Positions 31,702-40,606 of a stretch of 56,669 nt of DNA are shown in pieces. Source of the DNA: Bacillota bacterium. Its GTDB lineage: Bacteria; Bacillota; Clostridia; Lachnospirales; Lachnospiraceae. A program made the position numbers and the translations under genes. The notes beneath the pieces are model-generated. The model had not been told where the DNA came from, made no database searches, and worked only from the letters and a program-made list of their open reading frames with translations. The stretch is from assembly GCA_023411555.1 (NCBI GenBank), contig JAEYOQ010000010.1:1-56669 (forward strand). Direction: 5' to 3'. Positions within the stretch are counted from its first letter, which is position 1, and every line of letters starts with the position of its first letter.

Positions 31702-32502
31702 TTGGATTTAGCGTCCATTTTGGGATTGATATTATGTTTTATCGTTGTTATATATGGTATTTTGGTTGGACAGTCAGGGTTAGAAGTATTATTGAACTTT
31801 GTTGATGTTCCATCTATATTCATAACAATTGGTGGTGGACTTGCCTGTATGGTCACGATGTCACCAAGCTTAAAGGGATTTTTAGACAATCTTGCAAGCA
31901 TTAAGCATATAATGACGACACTGCCTGCAAATGAAGAACAGACGATAACGCAAATCATTGATTTATCCAATGTTGCCAGAAAAGAAGGTTTATTAGCTCT
32001 GGAAGAGGCAGCAAATGGTATAGATGATGAATTTTTGAAAAAGGGTGTCCTGCTCATTGTTGATGGAACGGATCCCGAATTAGTTCGAAGTATTTTGGAA
32101 ACAGAACTAAATTGTATTGAAGTAAGACACTCCAGTAAAATATCCTTTTGGGATGGTTTGGCAGCCATGGGTCCTGCCTGGGGTATGATTGGTACATTAA
32201 TCGGTCTTATTAACATGCTTAAGAAGATGGATGATGCCAAGGCGATTGGACCAAACATGGCGGTAGCACTTGTTACTACCTTCTATGGCTCAATGATTGC
32301 CAACTGGATCTGTACTCCTGTATCAACTAAGCTCAAGGCTAAGAATGCCCAGGAGATAATGATAAAGGAAGTTATGGTTGAGGGACTTCTGTCGATACAG
32401 GCAGGTGAGAACCCCAGAGTTATTGAAGAAAAGTTAAAATCCTTCCTGTCACCGGAACGTAGAGCCGCAATGAAGGAAGAAGGCGGTGAAAACGTTGGCT
32501 AG
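31702..32502 (+). CDS. motA: Stator proton/ion channel subunit MotA
   Basis: MotA with MotB forms the ion channel stator that turns the rotor. I use TTG 31702 (MDLASILGLILCF, as in homologues) with GGAAGGTG at 31688-31695; a GTG at 31693 lies inside that site. About 266 residues with four membrane helices (near 3-20, 30-50, 145-165, 180-200), the conserved cytoplasmic loop, and the proline region WGMIGTLIGLINML. The gene overlaps motB. Confidence 0.95.
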   Translation: MDLASILGLILCFIVVIYGILVGQSGLEVLLNFVDVPSIFITIGGGLACMVTMSPSLKGFLDNLASIKHIMTTLPANEEQTITQIIDLSNVARKEGLLALEEAANGIDDEFLKKGVLLIVDGTDPELVRSILETELNCIEVRHSSKISFWDGLAAMGPAWGMIGTLIGLINMLKKMDDAKAIGPNMAVALVTTFYGSMIANWICTPVSTKLKAKNAQEIMIKEVMVEGLLSIQAGENPRVIEEKLKSFLSPERRAAMKEEGGENVG

Positions 32503-33364
32503 AAAAAAGAGAGATGAGGGTGGCGGTGGAGGTAATGCCCCTTGGTTAAATACCTTTGCAGATTTAATGAATTTGCTTCTCTGCTTCTTCGTTTTGTTGT
32601 TCTCTATGTCAAATGTTGATGCTGAGAAGTTTGAACAGTTGTCAATTTCCTTGTCTAATGCCATTGGTATTTTAGATGGTGGGCAATCCGCAATCGGAGA
32701 GGGAAACCTTATTTCCTCCGGGATGAGTCAGATGAATGAATTAGATGAGTTTTATACCAACATGGGAAAAGCAAGTGCTGAATCCGGTGAGGATATAGAC
32801 GCAGAGGACAACAAAGAGAAAGATCAGACCTCCGGTGGCAATGGTAATGCAGAATTGGATAAAGCGCTGGAACGGATTAAAGATGAGATGACAGTGGTAT
32901 CTCAGGAAATGTATGATGAGGTTTCCGATTTGACAGAGCAGCATAGTCTAGGTGATTATGTTGAATTAAGTATTGATCCGGAATATCGATTTGTACAGTT
33001 AACGTTGAAAGGTTCCGTACTTTTTGATTCAGGAAAAGCAGAAATTAAGGATGCTGCAAAACCTATTTTATCTAAAATTGGTGATATGCTGCTGAAGTTC
33101 GAAGGCTATACCGTTGAAGTGATCGGACATACCGATAATGTTCCGATGACAAGCGGTGATTTCAAGGATAATAATTGGCTCTCTTCAGCTAGGGCATTAA
33201 ATGCGGCTGAATTCATGATTGATAACAGTAATCTGAATCCATCTAATGTCAAGTACTCCGGTCGCGGTGAATATGAACCGATTGCTAGTAATAAAACCGC
33301 AGATGGTAGGGCGAAAAACAGAAGAATTGAGATAAAAATTTATAATGAATATAGCAAGGATTAG
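32486..33364 (+). CDS. motB: Stator anchoring subunit MotB
   Basis: MotB anchors the stator to peptidoglycan and carries the ion-binding aspartate. GTG 32486 or TTG 32495 (MARKKRDE..., like many homologues) could be the start; GGAAGAAGGCGG lies just upstream. Residue D26 in NTFADLMNLLLCFFVLLFS is the channel aspartate; an acidic linker follows (about 90-125), and the OmpA-like peptidoglycan-binding domain is C-terminal (VEVIGHTDNVPM ... LSSARALNAAEFM ... GRGEYEPIASN ... NRRIEIKI). Overlaps motA by 17 bases. Confidence 0.95.
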   Translation: MKTLARKKRDEGGGGGNAPWLNTFADLMNLLLCFFVLLFSMSNVDAEKFEQLSISLSNAIGILDGGQSAIGEGNLISSGMSQMNELDEFYTNMGKASAESGEDIDAEDNKEKDQTSGGNGNAELDKALERIKDEMTVVSQEMYDEVSDLTEQHSLGDYVELSIDPEYRFVQLTLKGSVLFDSGKAEIKDAAKPILSKIGDMLLKFEGYTVEVIGHTDNVPMTSGDFKDNNWLSSARALNAAEFMIDNSNLNPSNVKYSGRGEYEPIASNKTADGRAKNRRIEIKIYNEYSKD

Positions 33365-33430
33365 TGTGAGAAAAGCATAATAAAGTTATAAGCTTAATCC
33401 AAAGACATCATTTATTTAGGGGGATTTAGG

Positions 33431-33937
33431 ATGAAAAAGAACATACTTACGGTGATCATCATGGCAGTCTCATTAATAAATACCGTACTTTTAGCAGTAT
33501 TAATATTTGCGATAGTACCTACTGCTAATAAAACACTTAAACTAATCGATAGGGTAAGTTCCATCGTTGATTTGGAACTAGAAGCACCGCAAGAAGAGAA
33601 AGAAATAATCTCAGTATCCGATATTGTAACCTACAATATTGCAGATAAGCTTACCATTAATCTAAAAAGCCATGATGGCCAGAATCACTATGCTGCTATG
33701 AAGGTTTCAATCTCAATGAACAGCAAGGCTGAGGATTATGAAGCCTTATCTGTGAAGGTTGCTGAAAATGAGCTGGCTATCAAGGAAATTGTTTCGGATG
33801 AGTTCGGCAAATATACAATGGATGAGGTTAAACCTAACAAAGATTTGATAAAGGATCAAGTCATCATCCGTTTACAGGAATATTTCCAATCCGACTTTAT
33901 CTACACGGTTTCCTTTGGTGATTTGATTACACAATAA
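33431..33937 (+). CDS. fliL: Flagellar basal body protein FliL
   Basis: FliL surrounds the stator and affects torque. GGGGGATTTAGG precedes ATG 33431. The 168-residue protein has a single N-terminal membrane helix (about 5-30) and an extracytoplasmic domain with the family's conserved end (YTMDEVKPNKDLIKDQVIIRLQEYF...VYTVSFGDLITQ-like). Position between motB and fliM is standard. Confidence 0.92.
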   Translation: MKKNILTVIIMAVSLINTVLLAVLIFAIVPTANKTLKLIDRVSSIVDLELEAPQEEKEIISVSDIVTYNIADKLTINLKSHDGQNHYAAMKVSISMNSKAEDYEALSVKVAENELAIKEIVSDEFGKYTMDEVKPNKDLIKDQVIIRLQEYFQSDFIYTVSFGDLITQ

Positions 33938-34105
33938 GATAAATATCCATAATATGTACTAGGGCTTTATAAATAAAAATGATGATTTTCTCGCTATTTT
34001 GTGTTATTATGTAACTACCTACAAAGGGTGAATTATTTTAATAAGTATTCACACAGGGCATAAATAATTCAAAGGGAAGACATGTTTATTAGGGAGGAAA
34101 TGACA

Positions 34106-35086
34106 ATGGGTGATGTCTTATCCCAAAATGAGATAGATAATCTGCTGGCGGCTCTTTCCAGTGGTGAATTAGATGCGGATGAGTATAAGCAGACGTCGGA
34201 GAAGCAAGTCAAGAATTATGATTTTGCCAGACCCTCTAAGTTCTCAAAAGAACATCTGCGTACCATGAATATAATATTTGAGCACTATGCAAGACTTTTA
34301 TCTACCAACCTTCCGGCATATTTAAGAAAGAATGTTCAGGTTGAGGTAATGAATTCGGAAGCAGTTCAATATTCTGAATTCTCAAATGCACTCTCGAACC
34401 CGGTTTTACTTGGAATTATCGATTTTGCTCCCTTGGAGGGCAACATCATAATAGAGCTGGCAGATAATTTGGGCTATGCAATTGTTGACCGAATGCTAGG
34501 CGGCGGTGGGTATCCGTTGGAGAAGGTAAGAGACTTCTCGGAAATTGAGTTATCAATTATCGAACGTATCTTCACCGTATGTACCAACTTGTTGCGAGAA
34601 CCCTGGGCTAATGTAATTCAGCTTCAACCCAGACTACTCAGAATTGAGACAAACTCCCAGTTCGCTCAGATTATATCTCCCAGTGAGATGGTATCGATTG
34701 TTACCTTGAATATTAAGATCGGTAATGTAGAAGGAATGATGAATATCTGTCTTCCTTATGTGTGCTTAGAAAAGGTGATAGATAAGTTAAATACAAAATA
34801 CTGGTATTCAACGATGCAGTTGAGTGATGAGAAATCCTATAACGATGTAATCGAAATTGCTATTTCAAAAGCAAGAATACCAATACGTGCCGTACTTGGA
34901 AAAAGTACGATATCAGTAAATGATTTCATGAACATGCAGCTAGGAGATATAATTAAGCTAAATTCAAAGGTGGATGATGAATTAACCGTCTATGTCGGTA
35001 ACTTAGATAAATTTACCGCACTTCCAGGTGCATCCTCAGGTTCCTATGCGGTAAAAATTTCATCGATTAACAGAGGAGAGGAGTAA
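34106..35086 (+). CDS. fliM: Motor switch protein FliM
   Basis: FliM binds phospho-CheY and forms the C-ring wall. AGGGAGGAA (34091-34099) supports ATG 34106, which gives MGDVLSQNEIDNLL, the CheY-binding N-terminal peptide; the ATG at 34082 is upstream of the site. The middle domain contains the CheC-like GGXG motif (DRMLGGGGYPLEK), and the C-terminal SpoA domain follows (ISVNDFMNMQLGDIIKLN). About 326 residues. The 168-base gap before it holds no ORF. Confidence 0.97.
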   Translation: MGDVLSQNEIDNLLAALSSGELDADEYKQTSEKQVKNYDFARPSKFSKEHLRTMNIIFEHYARLLSTNLPAYLRKNVQVEVMNSEAVQYSEFSNALSNPVLLGIIDFAPLEGNIIIELADNLGYAIVDRMLGGGGYPLEKVRDFSEIELSIIERIFTVCTNLLREPWANVIQLQPRLLRIETNSQFAQIISPSEMVSIVTLNIKIGNVEGMMNICLPYVCLEKVIDKLNTKYWYSTMQLSDEKSYNDVIEIAISKARIPIRAVLGKSTISVNDFMNMQLGDIIKLNSKVDDELTVYVGNLDKFTALPGASSGSYAVKISSINRGEE

Positions 35087-35092
35087 CAGACT

Positions 35093-36298
35093 ATGGATGG
35101 GATGCTATCTCAAGAAGAGATTAACGCACTGCTCAATGGTATGGGTACAGAAACCACAGATAATAATGTGAAGGAGACATTAACCGATGCTGAAAAGGAT
35201 GCGATAGGAGAGATATCTAATATCAGTATGGGGACAGCTGCGACAACACTGTTCTCCTTAGTGAATCAGCGAGTTAATATTACTACTCCGGTAGTTGAAT
35301 ATGCAACATGGAAGGATATTGTAAACAGCTATGATAAACCTTGTGTGTTCATTCAGATTTATTATGAGGATGGTCTTGACGGAAATAATATATTGATTTT
35401 AAAAGAAAATGACGTTAAGATAATCACGGACTTGATGATGGGGGGAGACGGTACCAATATTGGCGGAGAACTGTCAGAACTCCACTTAAGTGCAATCAGT
35501 GAAGCAATGAACCAAATGATGGGTTCGGCTGCGACAAGTATTTCCTCAATGCTTGAAAAAAGGGTGAATATAAGTCCACCCACCTCAGCGGTGGTGGATT
35601 TGTATGACAATATGAATGGCGAAAATATAGCGGAGTTTCTTAAAGGCAACTTTGTGCGCGTATCCTTTCATATGGAAATCGGTGATTTGGTAGACAGCGT
35701 TCTGATGCAGCTGTATCCTTTTGATTTCGCAAGGGATCTGTATAAGCAATTTATACAAGCGTCGTCTATGGAGCCGGATATACCTACAAGACCACCGGTT
35801 GACAACTCACCAAAGAAGACTCAGGAAGCTCCTTCACAGGCAGCACCTCAGCAACAGATGCCGCAAATGCAACAGCCGCAGATGCAGTTGCCCCCGGGTT
35901 ATAATCCATATGCTAATATGGGATATCCGCCGCAGGGAATGCCACAGGGAATGCCTCAGGCAATGCCCTATATGATGCCGCCGATGCAGGATGTTAATGT
36001 CCAGCCGGTTCAGTTCACATCCTTTGCACCTGTAACGAACAATCTAGTACAGCCGGAAAATATTAATTTACTAATGGATGTACCGCTTGAGGTTACAGTA
36101 GAGCTAGGAAGAACCAGTAAGTCAATAAAAGAAATACTGGACTTTTCACCGGGAACTATTATAGAATTAAATCGTTTGGCTGGTGAACCGATTGACGTAT
36201 TGGTAAATGGCAAATTTGTTGCCAAAGGCGAAGTAGTTGTAATGGAGGAAGCCTTCGGTATCCGAGTAACAGAAATTATTAAACAAAGGGCAATTTAA
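35093..36298 (+). CDS. fliY: Switch/CheY-phosphatase protein FliY (CheC-FliN fusion)
   Basis: FliY combines a CheY-P phosphatase of the CheC type with a FliN SpoA domain in the C ring of Firmicutes. GAGGAGAGGAG precedes ATG 35093. Residues 1-25 repeat the FliM-like N-terminal peptide (MLSQEEINALLNGMG). Two CheC half-sites follow (EISNISMGTAATTLFSL and ISEAMNQMMGSAATSI, both with E and N positions), then a linker of about 90 residues made largely of M, P, Q and Y (MPQMQQPQMQLPPGYNPY...), and the FliN domain (PLEVTVELGRTSKSIKEIL...FSPGTIIELNRLAGEPIDVLVNG). Confidence 0.96.
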   Translation: MDGMLSQEEINALLNGMGTETTDNNVKETLTDAEKDAIGEISNISMGTAATTLFSLVNQRVNITTPVVEYATWKDIVNSYDKPCVFIQIYYEDGLDGNNILILKENDVKIITDLMMGGDGTNIGGELSELHLSAISEAMNQMMGSAATSISSMLEKRVNISPPTSAVVDLYDNMNGENIAEFLKGNFVRVSFHMEIGDLVDSVLMQLYPFDFARDLYKQFIQASSMEPDIPTRPPVDNSPKKTQEAPSQAAPQQQMPQMQQPQMQLPPGYNPYANMGYPPQGMPQGMPQAMPYMMPPMQDVNVQPVQFTSFAPVTNNLVQPENINLLMDVPLEVTVELGRTSKSIKEILDFSPGTIIELNRLAGEPIDVLVNGKFVAKGEVVVMEEAFGIRVTEIIKQRAI

Positions 36299-36328
36299 CT
36301 AAAAACATAAAAAGGTAGGAGAATGAAT

Positions 36329-36691
36329 ATGGCGAAGAGTATTTTAATTTGTGATGACGCTGCGTTTATGAGAATGATGATTAAGGACATCTTAACAAAG
36401 AATGGATATAACATCGCGGGTGAAGCCGAGAATGGATTAAAGGCTGTTGATAAATATCAGGAGACCAAGCCTGATTTAGTTATGATGGATATTACCATGC
36501 CTGAGATGGATGGAATTCAGGCTTTGAAGAAGATTAAGGCAGCGGATCCTGGTGCTAATGTTATTATGTGTTCTGCTATGGGTCAGCAGGCAATGGTTAT
36601 TGAATCAATTCAATCCGGAGCGAAAGACTTCATCGTTAAGCCTTTCCAAGCAGATCGTGTATTGGAAGCAGTTAAGAAGGCAGTAGGCTAA
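36329..36691 (+). CDS. cheY: Chemotaxis response regulator CheY
   Basis: CheY carries the phosphate signal from CheA to FliM/FliY. AGGTAGGAG (36313-36321) is too close to the ATG at 36323, so I use ATG 36329. The 120-residue receiver has D9-D10, the phospho-acceptor D54 (DLVMMDITMPEMDG), S82 and K104 (DFIVKPF). No output domain. In the standard position between fliY and fliO. Confidence 0.96.
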   Translation: MAKSILICDDAAFMRMMIKDILTKNGYNIAGEAENGLKAVDKYQETKPDLVMMDITMPEMDGIQALKKIKAADPGANVIMCSAMGQQAMVIESIQSGAKDFIVKPFQADRVLEAVKKAVG

Positions 36692-36798
36692 TAATATAAA
36701 TCAATAAGTCAATGGTTTGTGCTTATATTGTATTTGTATTGGTATATCGATAAAGAAATGTACATTACCCTTAAAAAGAGGCTATATAAGGAGTTTAT

Positions 36799-37254
36799 AT
36801 GACTGGTAATACTAGTATCATGTTGCTTGAAGGTCTTGATTTAGATAAAATAATAGGAACTCCCACCCCTTCTCCGGCTACAGGAGGTTCTTCGGCTATG
36901 ATACCCCAAGGAACATCTGCCTATGACAGCATCCCGCAATTAATAGGATTAGTACTTTTATTAATAATAATTCTTGTTGCGGCTTATTATACCTCGAGAT
37001 TTATCGGAGGTATTAAGCTGGGGCAGATGAAAAAAAGTAATTTCCAGGTAATCGATTCCTACCGTGTAACCTCGAATAAGGTATTACAGATTGTGAAGAT
37101 CGGTAATAAATATGTGGTAATCGCTATTGGAAAAGATAATATTAATTATATTACAGAAATAGACGAAGCCGAGGTTGTAGTCAGAGATAGTCAACAGGGT
37201 GAGAAGCAAAGCTTTAAACAGATATTGGATAAGCTGAAGAATAATAATGAGTAG
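36799..37254 (+). CDS. fliO: Flagellar export gate assembly protein FliO
   Basis: AAGGAGTTTAT precedes ATG 36799. The 151 residues have a polar Ser/Thr/Pro N-terminal segment outside the membrane, one membrane helix (about 45-68, PQLIGLVLLLIIILVAAYY), and the FliO/FliZ core (GQMKKSNFQVIDSYRVTSNKVLQIVKIGNKYVVIAIGKDNI). FliO helps assemble the FliP ring. The 107-base gap before it shows no ORF. Confidence 0.9.
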   Translation: MTGNTSIMLLEGLDLDKIIGTPTPSPATGGSSAMIPQGTSAYDSIPQLIGLVLLLIIILVAAYYTSRFIGGIKLGQMKKSNFQVIDSYRVTSNKVLQIVKIGNKYVVIAIGKDNINYITEIDEAEVVVRDSQQGEKQSFKQILDKLKNNNE

Positions 37255-37266
37255 AGGCTGATAATC

Positions 37267-38112
37267 ATGATAATACAATTGAAAATATTCAAAGGCTTTC
37301 GATCTGCAATTATTGTAGTGCTATTAGCGGTTGGGATACTGATGTTATGTGGTGATAGGACAGCATATGCTCAGACTGCTTCTGATACGGTTACAAGGAC
37401 AACGGAGGAGAGCGGGAATAATCTAACAGGCTCTCTGGGACCGTTGGATTTCACTCTGAATACTGATGAAGATGCCAATGGTCTCTCCTCGACGCTGCAG
37501 ATACTATTGGTATTAACCGTTATCTCAATCGCACCGTCTATTTTAATCATGGTAACATCCTTTACCAGAATTATTATTGTATTACATTTTGTACGAGCTG
37601 CTATGGGAACCTCAACGACACCGCCTAATCAGGTCCTGGTAGGTTTGTCTTTGTTTTTAACGTTTTTTATCATGTCTCCGGTATTTACACAGATTAATAC
37701 GGAAGCAATTAAACCTCTTTCCGAGGGTTCTATTACTCAGGAGGAAGCGTTTGAAGCAGGCTTATCTCCAATTCGAGATTTTATGCTGGATCAATTGAGC
37801 GGTCATGAGAAGGATATTCGTCTATTCATGGATATTGCCAATATCAGCACGGTTGAGACGGTTGATGAGATACCGATTACTGTGATTATACCGGCTTTTA
37901 TTATAAACGAATTACGAAGTGCATTCATAATTGGTTTCTTAATATATATACCGTTTTTGGTTATTGATATGGTGGTTGCATCTACCTTAATGTCGATGGG
38001 TATGATGATGTTGCCTCCGGCAATGATTTCAATGCCGTTTAAAATTCTACTGTTTATTATTGCAGATGGTTGGAATTTGGTCATAGGTGAGTTAGTACAG
38101 ACATTTTACTGA
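37267..38112 (+). CDS. fliP: Flagellar export gate protein FliP
   Basis: FliP is the pentameric core of the export gate. The 281 residues begin with a cleavable signal peptide (cleavage probably after TAYA, about residue 36), followed by the FliP fold: LILVTVISIAPSILIMVTSFTRIIIVLHFVR (helix pair), ...ALRAAMGTSTTPPNQVLVGLSLFLTFFIM-type sequence, and the end VVASTLMSMGMMMLPPAMISMPFKILLFI. Twelve bases after fliO. Confidence 0.96.
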   Translation: MIIQLKIFKGFRSAIIVVLLAVGILMLCGDRTAYAQTASDTVTRTTEESGNNLTGSLGPLDFTLNTDEDANGLSSTLQILLVLTVISIAPSILIMVTSFTRIIIVLHFVRAAMGTSTTPPNQVLVGLSLFLTFFIMSPVFTQINTEAIKPLSEGSITQEEAFEAGLSPIRDFMLDQLSGHEKDIRLFMDIANISTVETVDEIPITVIIPAFIINELRSAFIIGFLIYIPFLVIDMVVASTLMSMGMMMLPPAMISMPFKILLFIIADGWNLVIGELVQTFY

Positions 38113-38184
38113 TCTGCCAAAAACAAGGGTAACAAGAACGAATACCAAAAGTTTGCGAGTTTCTAGAAAGGCACGGGGAATATT

Positions 38185-38460
38185 ATGAATGAGACTATAG
38201 TTATTGATATTGCAAGACAGACAGTTTATCTTGTTCTGAAATCTTCAGCTCCAATGCTCCTTGCCTCGTTGGTGATTGGACTGATCGTCAGCATTTTGCA
38301 AACAGTTACCTCAATCCAGGAGCAAACCCTCACATTTGTTCCAAAGCTGGTTGGGGTGTTTATGGTATTATTACTGGCAGGAAGTTGGATATTAACTTCT
38401 CTAAAGGATTATATGGTGGAGCTATTCTCTAATTTTAGTTATTATATTAATGCTTTATGA
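38185..38460 (+). CDS. fliQ: Flagellar export gate protein FliQ
   Basis: The 91-residue, two-helix membrane protein (MNETIVIDIARQTVYLVLK, SAPMLLASLVIGLIVSILQ...QEQTLTFVPKLVGV) is standard FliQ, four copies of which complete the gate. GGCACGGGGAAT precedes ATG 38185. The stop overlaps the fliR start (ATGA). Confidence 0.95.
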   Translation: MNETIVIDIARQTVYLVLKSSAPMLLASLVIGLIVSILQTVTSIQEQTLTFVPKLVGVFMVLLLAGSWILTSLKDYMVELFSNFSYYINAL

Positions 38461-39224
38461 CCTTCTCAATTGTAAATTTTGAATTTCTATTATTAATAAT
38501 TGTGAGGATTACCGGATTTATTTTTACGGCCCCTTTTTTCTCATTAAAAAATGTGCCATTTCGAGTTAAAACCGGTTTTTCTATATTTTTGTCATTGATT
38601 TTATTTTATTCCGTTCCTTATAGTACGCCGGAATATACCGGCGTGATTGGGTTTGCGGCTCTTGTAATCAAAGAAGCACTGGCCGGTGCTATCATGGGGT
38701 ATTTTGCCAATATCGTCTATCATATTATTGCATTCACTGGTCAGATGATCGATATGGAAGTCGGTTTTTCTATGGTGAATGAACTAGACCCGGTAACCAG
38801 CATTCAAACCACTATAACAGCGAACTTCTATGGTTATTTAATTCTTTTAATGATGTTTATAACTAATCTACATCATTATTTTTTAAGAGCAATTATTGAT
38901 TCCTTTCAGATTATTGAGATCGGTAAAGTGAATTTTAATCCCAATCTATATAAGCTGATGATACAGTTCATCAGAGACTATTTTGTCATAGGCTTTCGCA
39001 TCGTGCTTCCGATCTTCGCCGCGATCTTAGTTGTGAATACTATATTGGCTATTCTGTCAAAGATTGCACCACAGATGAATATGTTTGTAATCGGAGTACA
39101 ATTAAAGATCTTTGTTGGTCTAATTGTATTGGCGATGATTATGGAGTTAATACCATCAGTAGCGGATTTCATCTTCAACAAAATGAAAGAGATGCTCCTG
39201 AACTCCATTGAAATGCTACGATAA
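38457..39224 (+). CDS. fliR: Flagellar export gate protein FliR
   Basis: The ATG at 38457 lies inside the fliQ stop, so the two are coupled. The 255-residue protein has about six hydrophobic helices and the family motifs (VRITGFIFTAPFFSLKNVPFRVKTG and the late IAPQMNMFVIGVQLKIFVGL, close to the usual PQMNVF motif). FliR is the single-copy gate component contacting FlhB. Confidence 0.95.
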   Translation: MTFSIVNFEFLLLIIVRITGFIFTAPFFSLKNVPFRVKTGFSIFLSLILFYSVPYSTPEYTGVIGFAALVIKEALAGAIMGYFANIVYHIIAFTGQMIDMEVGFSMVNELDPVTSIQTTITANFYGYLILLMMFITNLHHYFLRAIIDSFQIIEIGKVNFNPNLYKLMIQFIRDYFVIGFRIVLPIFAAILVVNTILAILSKIAPQMNMFVIGVQLKIFVGLIVLAMIMELIPSVADFIFNKMKEMLLNSIEMLR

Positions 39225-39227
39225 AAG

Positions 39228-39390
39228 ATTGAAAAATCAAAGATTTTCAATCGACAAATTTGTGCTACCGCCCAAACTCGCAGTGCTTTGCCAGAGAGAA
39301 GGATTAGATTGAAAATAAAAAGCAATTTTCACACTTGGAAGAATTTGTGCCTGCGTAATCAAAGTGTGTGGAACAAACTATGCACAAACA
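39228..39390. repeat. Two copies of a structured intergenic repeat before flhB
   Basis: The fliR-flhB gap holds two related blocks: GATTGAAAA...ATTTTCAATC...AATTTGTGCTACCGCC at about 39228-39287 and TTGAAAAT...ATTTTCACACTT...ATTTGTGCCTGCG...AAAGTGT...GCACAAAC at 39307-39390. Each starts with a stem of GAAAAT/ATTTTC and then has the TTTGTGC motif; the second closes with GCACAAA, its complement. A third copy lies before the PilZ gene at 44749. Confidence 0.7.
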
Positions 39391-39450
39391 AAATAAAAGG
39401 GACAGCTTAACCCTCAGATCGGCGGGGATTGTAGAAAAGGAAGGATGAGT

Positions 39451-40584
39451 ATGATTATAGAAGAGCAATTCCGGATTTCTTCATATCGACTTCCTTATAA
39501 ATTGCAGTTTTTTGCGGAAGGTGGAGATAAGACAGAAGAGCCCACCTCCAAGAAGCTGAATGATGCCAGAAAGGAAGGTCAGGTAGCTAGAAGTAAAGAG
39601 CTGATAACTGCTTCCGGTTTGGCCACGTTTTTCATTATAATCAAGGTATTTGTTTCATATATTGGTGATAGTTTTCTAAAGTATTTTTATAAGATATTTG
39701 GTAATATAGATAAGCTGGCAAGCGAAGAGTTTAATGTTACTGTAGTCAGCAATCTATTAAGAGATACGCTAGTAACTATCCTTTTCATCTGTATCCCGAT
39801 TTTTACTACTATAATGGTAATATCCATTGTTGTTATACTGTTTCAGGTGAAATGGAAGATATCAGAGAACGCCCTGAAACCAAAGCTTTCAAAACTGAAT
39901 CCGGTTAGTGGGTTTAAGAAATTATTTTCTAAGGATAAGGTTGTTGAGCTTCTGATCGAAGTTGTTAAAATCGCCATAATAGCTTATCTGGCTTATAATA
40001 CTCTGAAAGAAGAGTGGGAGCTGCTCTTAATTCTTTATGATATGAAGCTGGAGCAGGCAATTCTGTTCATCGGAGATTTGGTGCTAGATTTAGGACTAAA
40101 AATCAGTCTAATCTTTCTGGTAATCGGCTTTGGAGATCTGCTTTATCAGAAAAAGAAGTTTAAGAAAGACATGAGAATGACAAAGCAAGAGGTAAAGGAT
40201 GAATTTAAGAATTCGGAAGGTGACCCGTTAATTAAAAGTAAAATCCGTTCTAAGATGCGTGAGGTGTCGCAAAGAAGAATGATGCAGGCTTTACCGACAG
40301 CAGATGTAGTAATTACGAACCCGACTCATTTTGCTGCTGCGATCAAGTATGACAAAACCGCTGCTGAGGCACCCGTATTGATTGCAAAGGGAGCAGATTT
40401 ATTAGCCCAGAAGATCAAAGAGGTGGCTAAGGAAAATGGGATTGAGATAGTAGAGAATAAACCGTTAGCAAGAATGCTTTATTACAATGTTGAGGTTGGA
40501 GCAGAGATTCCACCCGAGCTATATCAGATGACTGCGGAAGTTCTAGCCTATGTATATGGGCTTAAAAATAAAAAGATTGTCTAA
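39451..40584 (+). CDS. flhB: Flagellar export switch protein FlhB
   Basis: FlhB switches export from hook to filament proteins. AAAGGAAGGA (39436-39445) supports ATG 39451 rather than the ATG at 39445. The 377 residues begin with YKLQFFAEGGDKTEEPTSKK, contain four membrane helices, and have the NPTH autocleavage motif (VVITNPTHFAAAIKYD) in the cytoplasmic domain, which ends with the usual helix. Order fliR-flhB-flhA is standard. Confidence 0.97.
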   Translation: MIIEEQFRISSYRLPYKLQFFAEGGDKTEEPTSKKLNDARKEGQVARSKELITASGLATFFIIIKVFVSYIGDSFLKYFYKIFGNIDKLASEEFNVTVVSNLLRDTLVTILFICIPIFTTIMVISIVVILFQVKWKISENALKPKLSKLNPVSGFKKLFSKDKVVELLIEVVKIAIIAYLAYNTLKEEWELLLILYDMKLEQAILFIGDLVLDLGLKISLIFLVIGFGDLLYQKKKFKKDMRMTKQEVKDEFKNSEGDPLIKSKIRSKMREVSQRRMMQALPTADVVITNPTHFAAAIKYDKTAAEAPVLIAKGADLLAQKIKEVAKENGIEIVENKPLARMLYYNVEVGAEIPPELYQMTAEVLAYVYGLKNKKIV

Positions 40585-40606
40585 GTAGATAACTTTGGAG
40601 GCTTTA

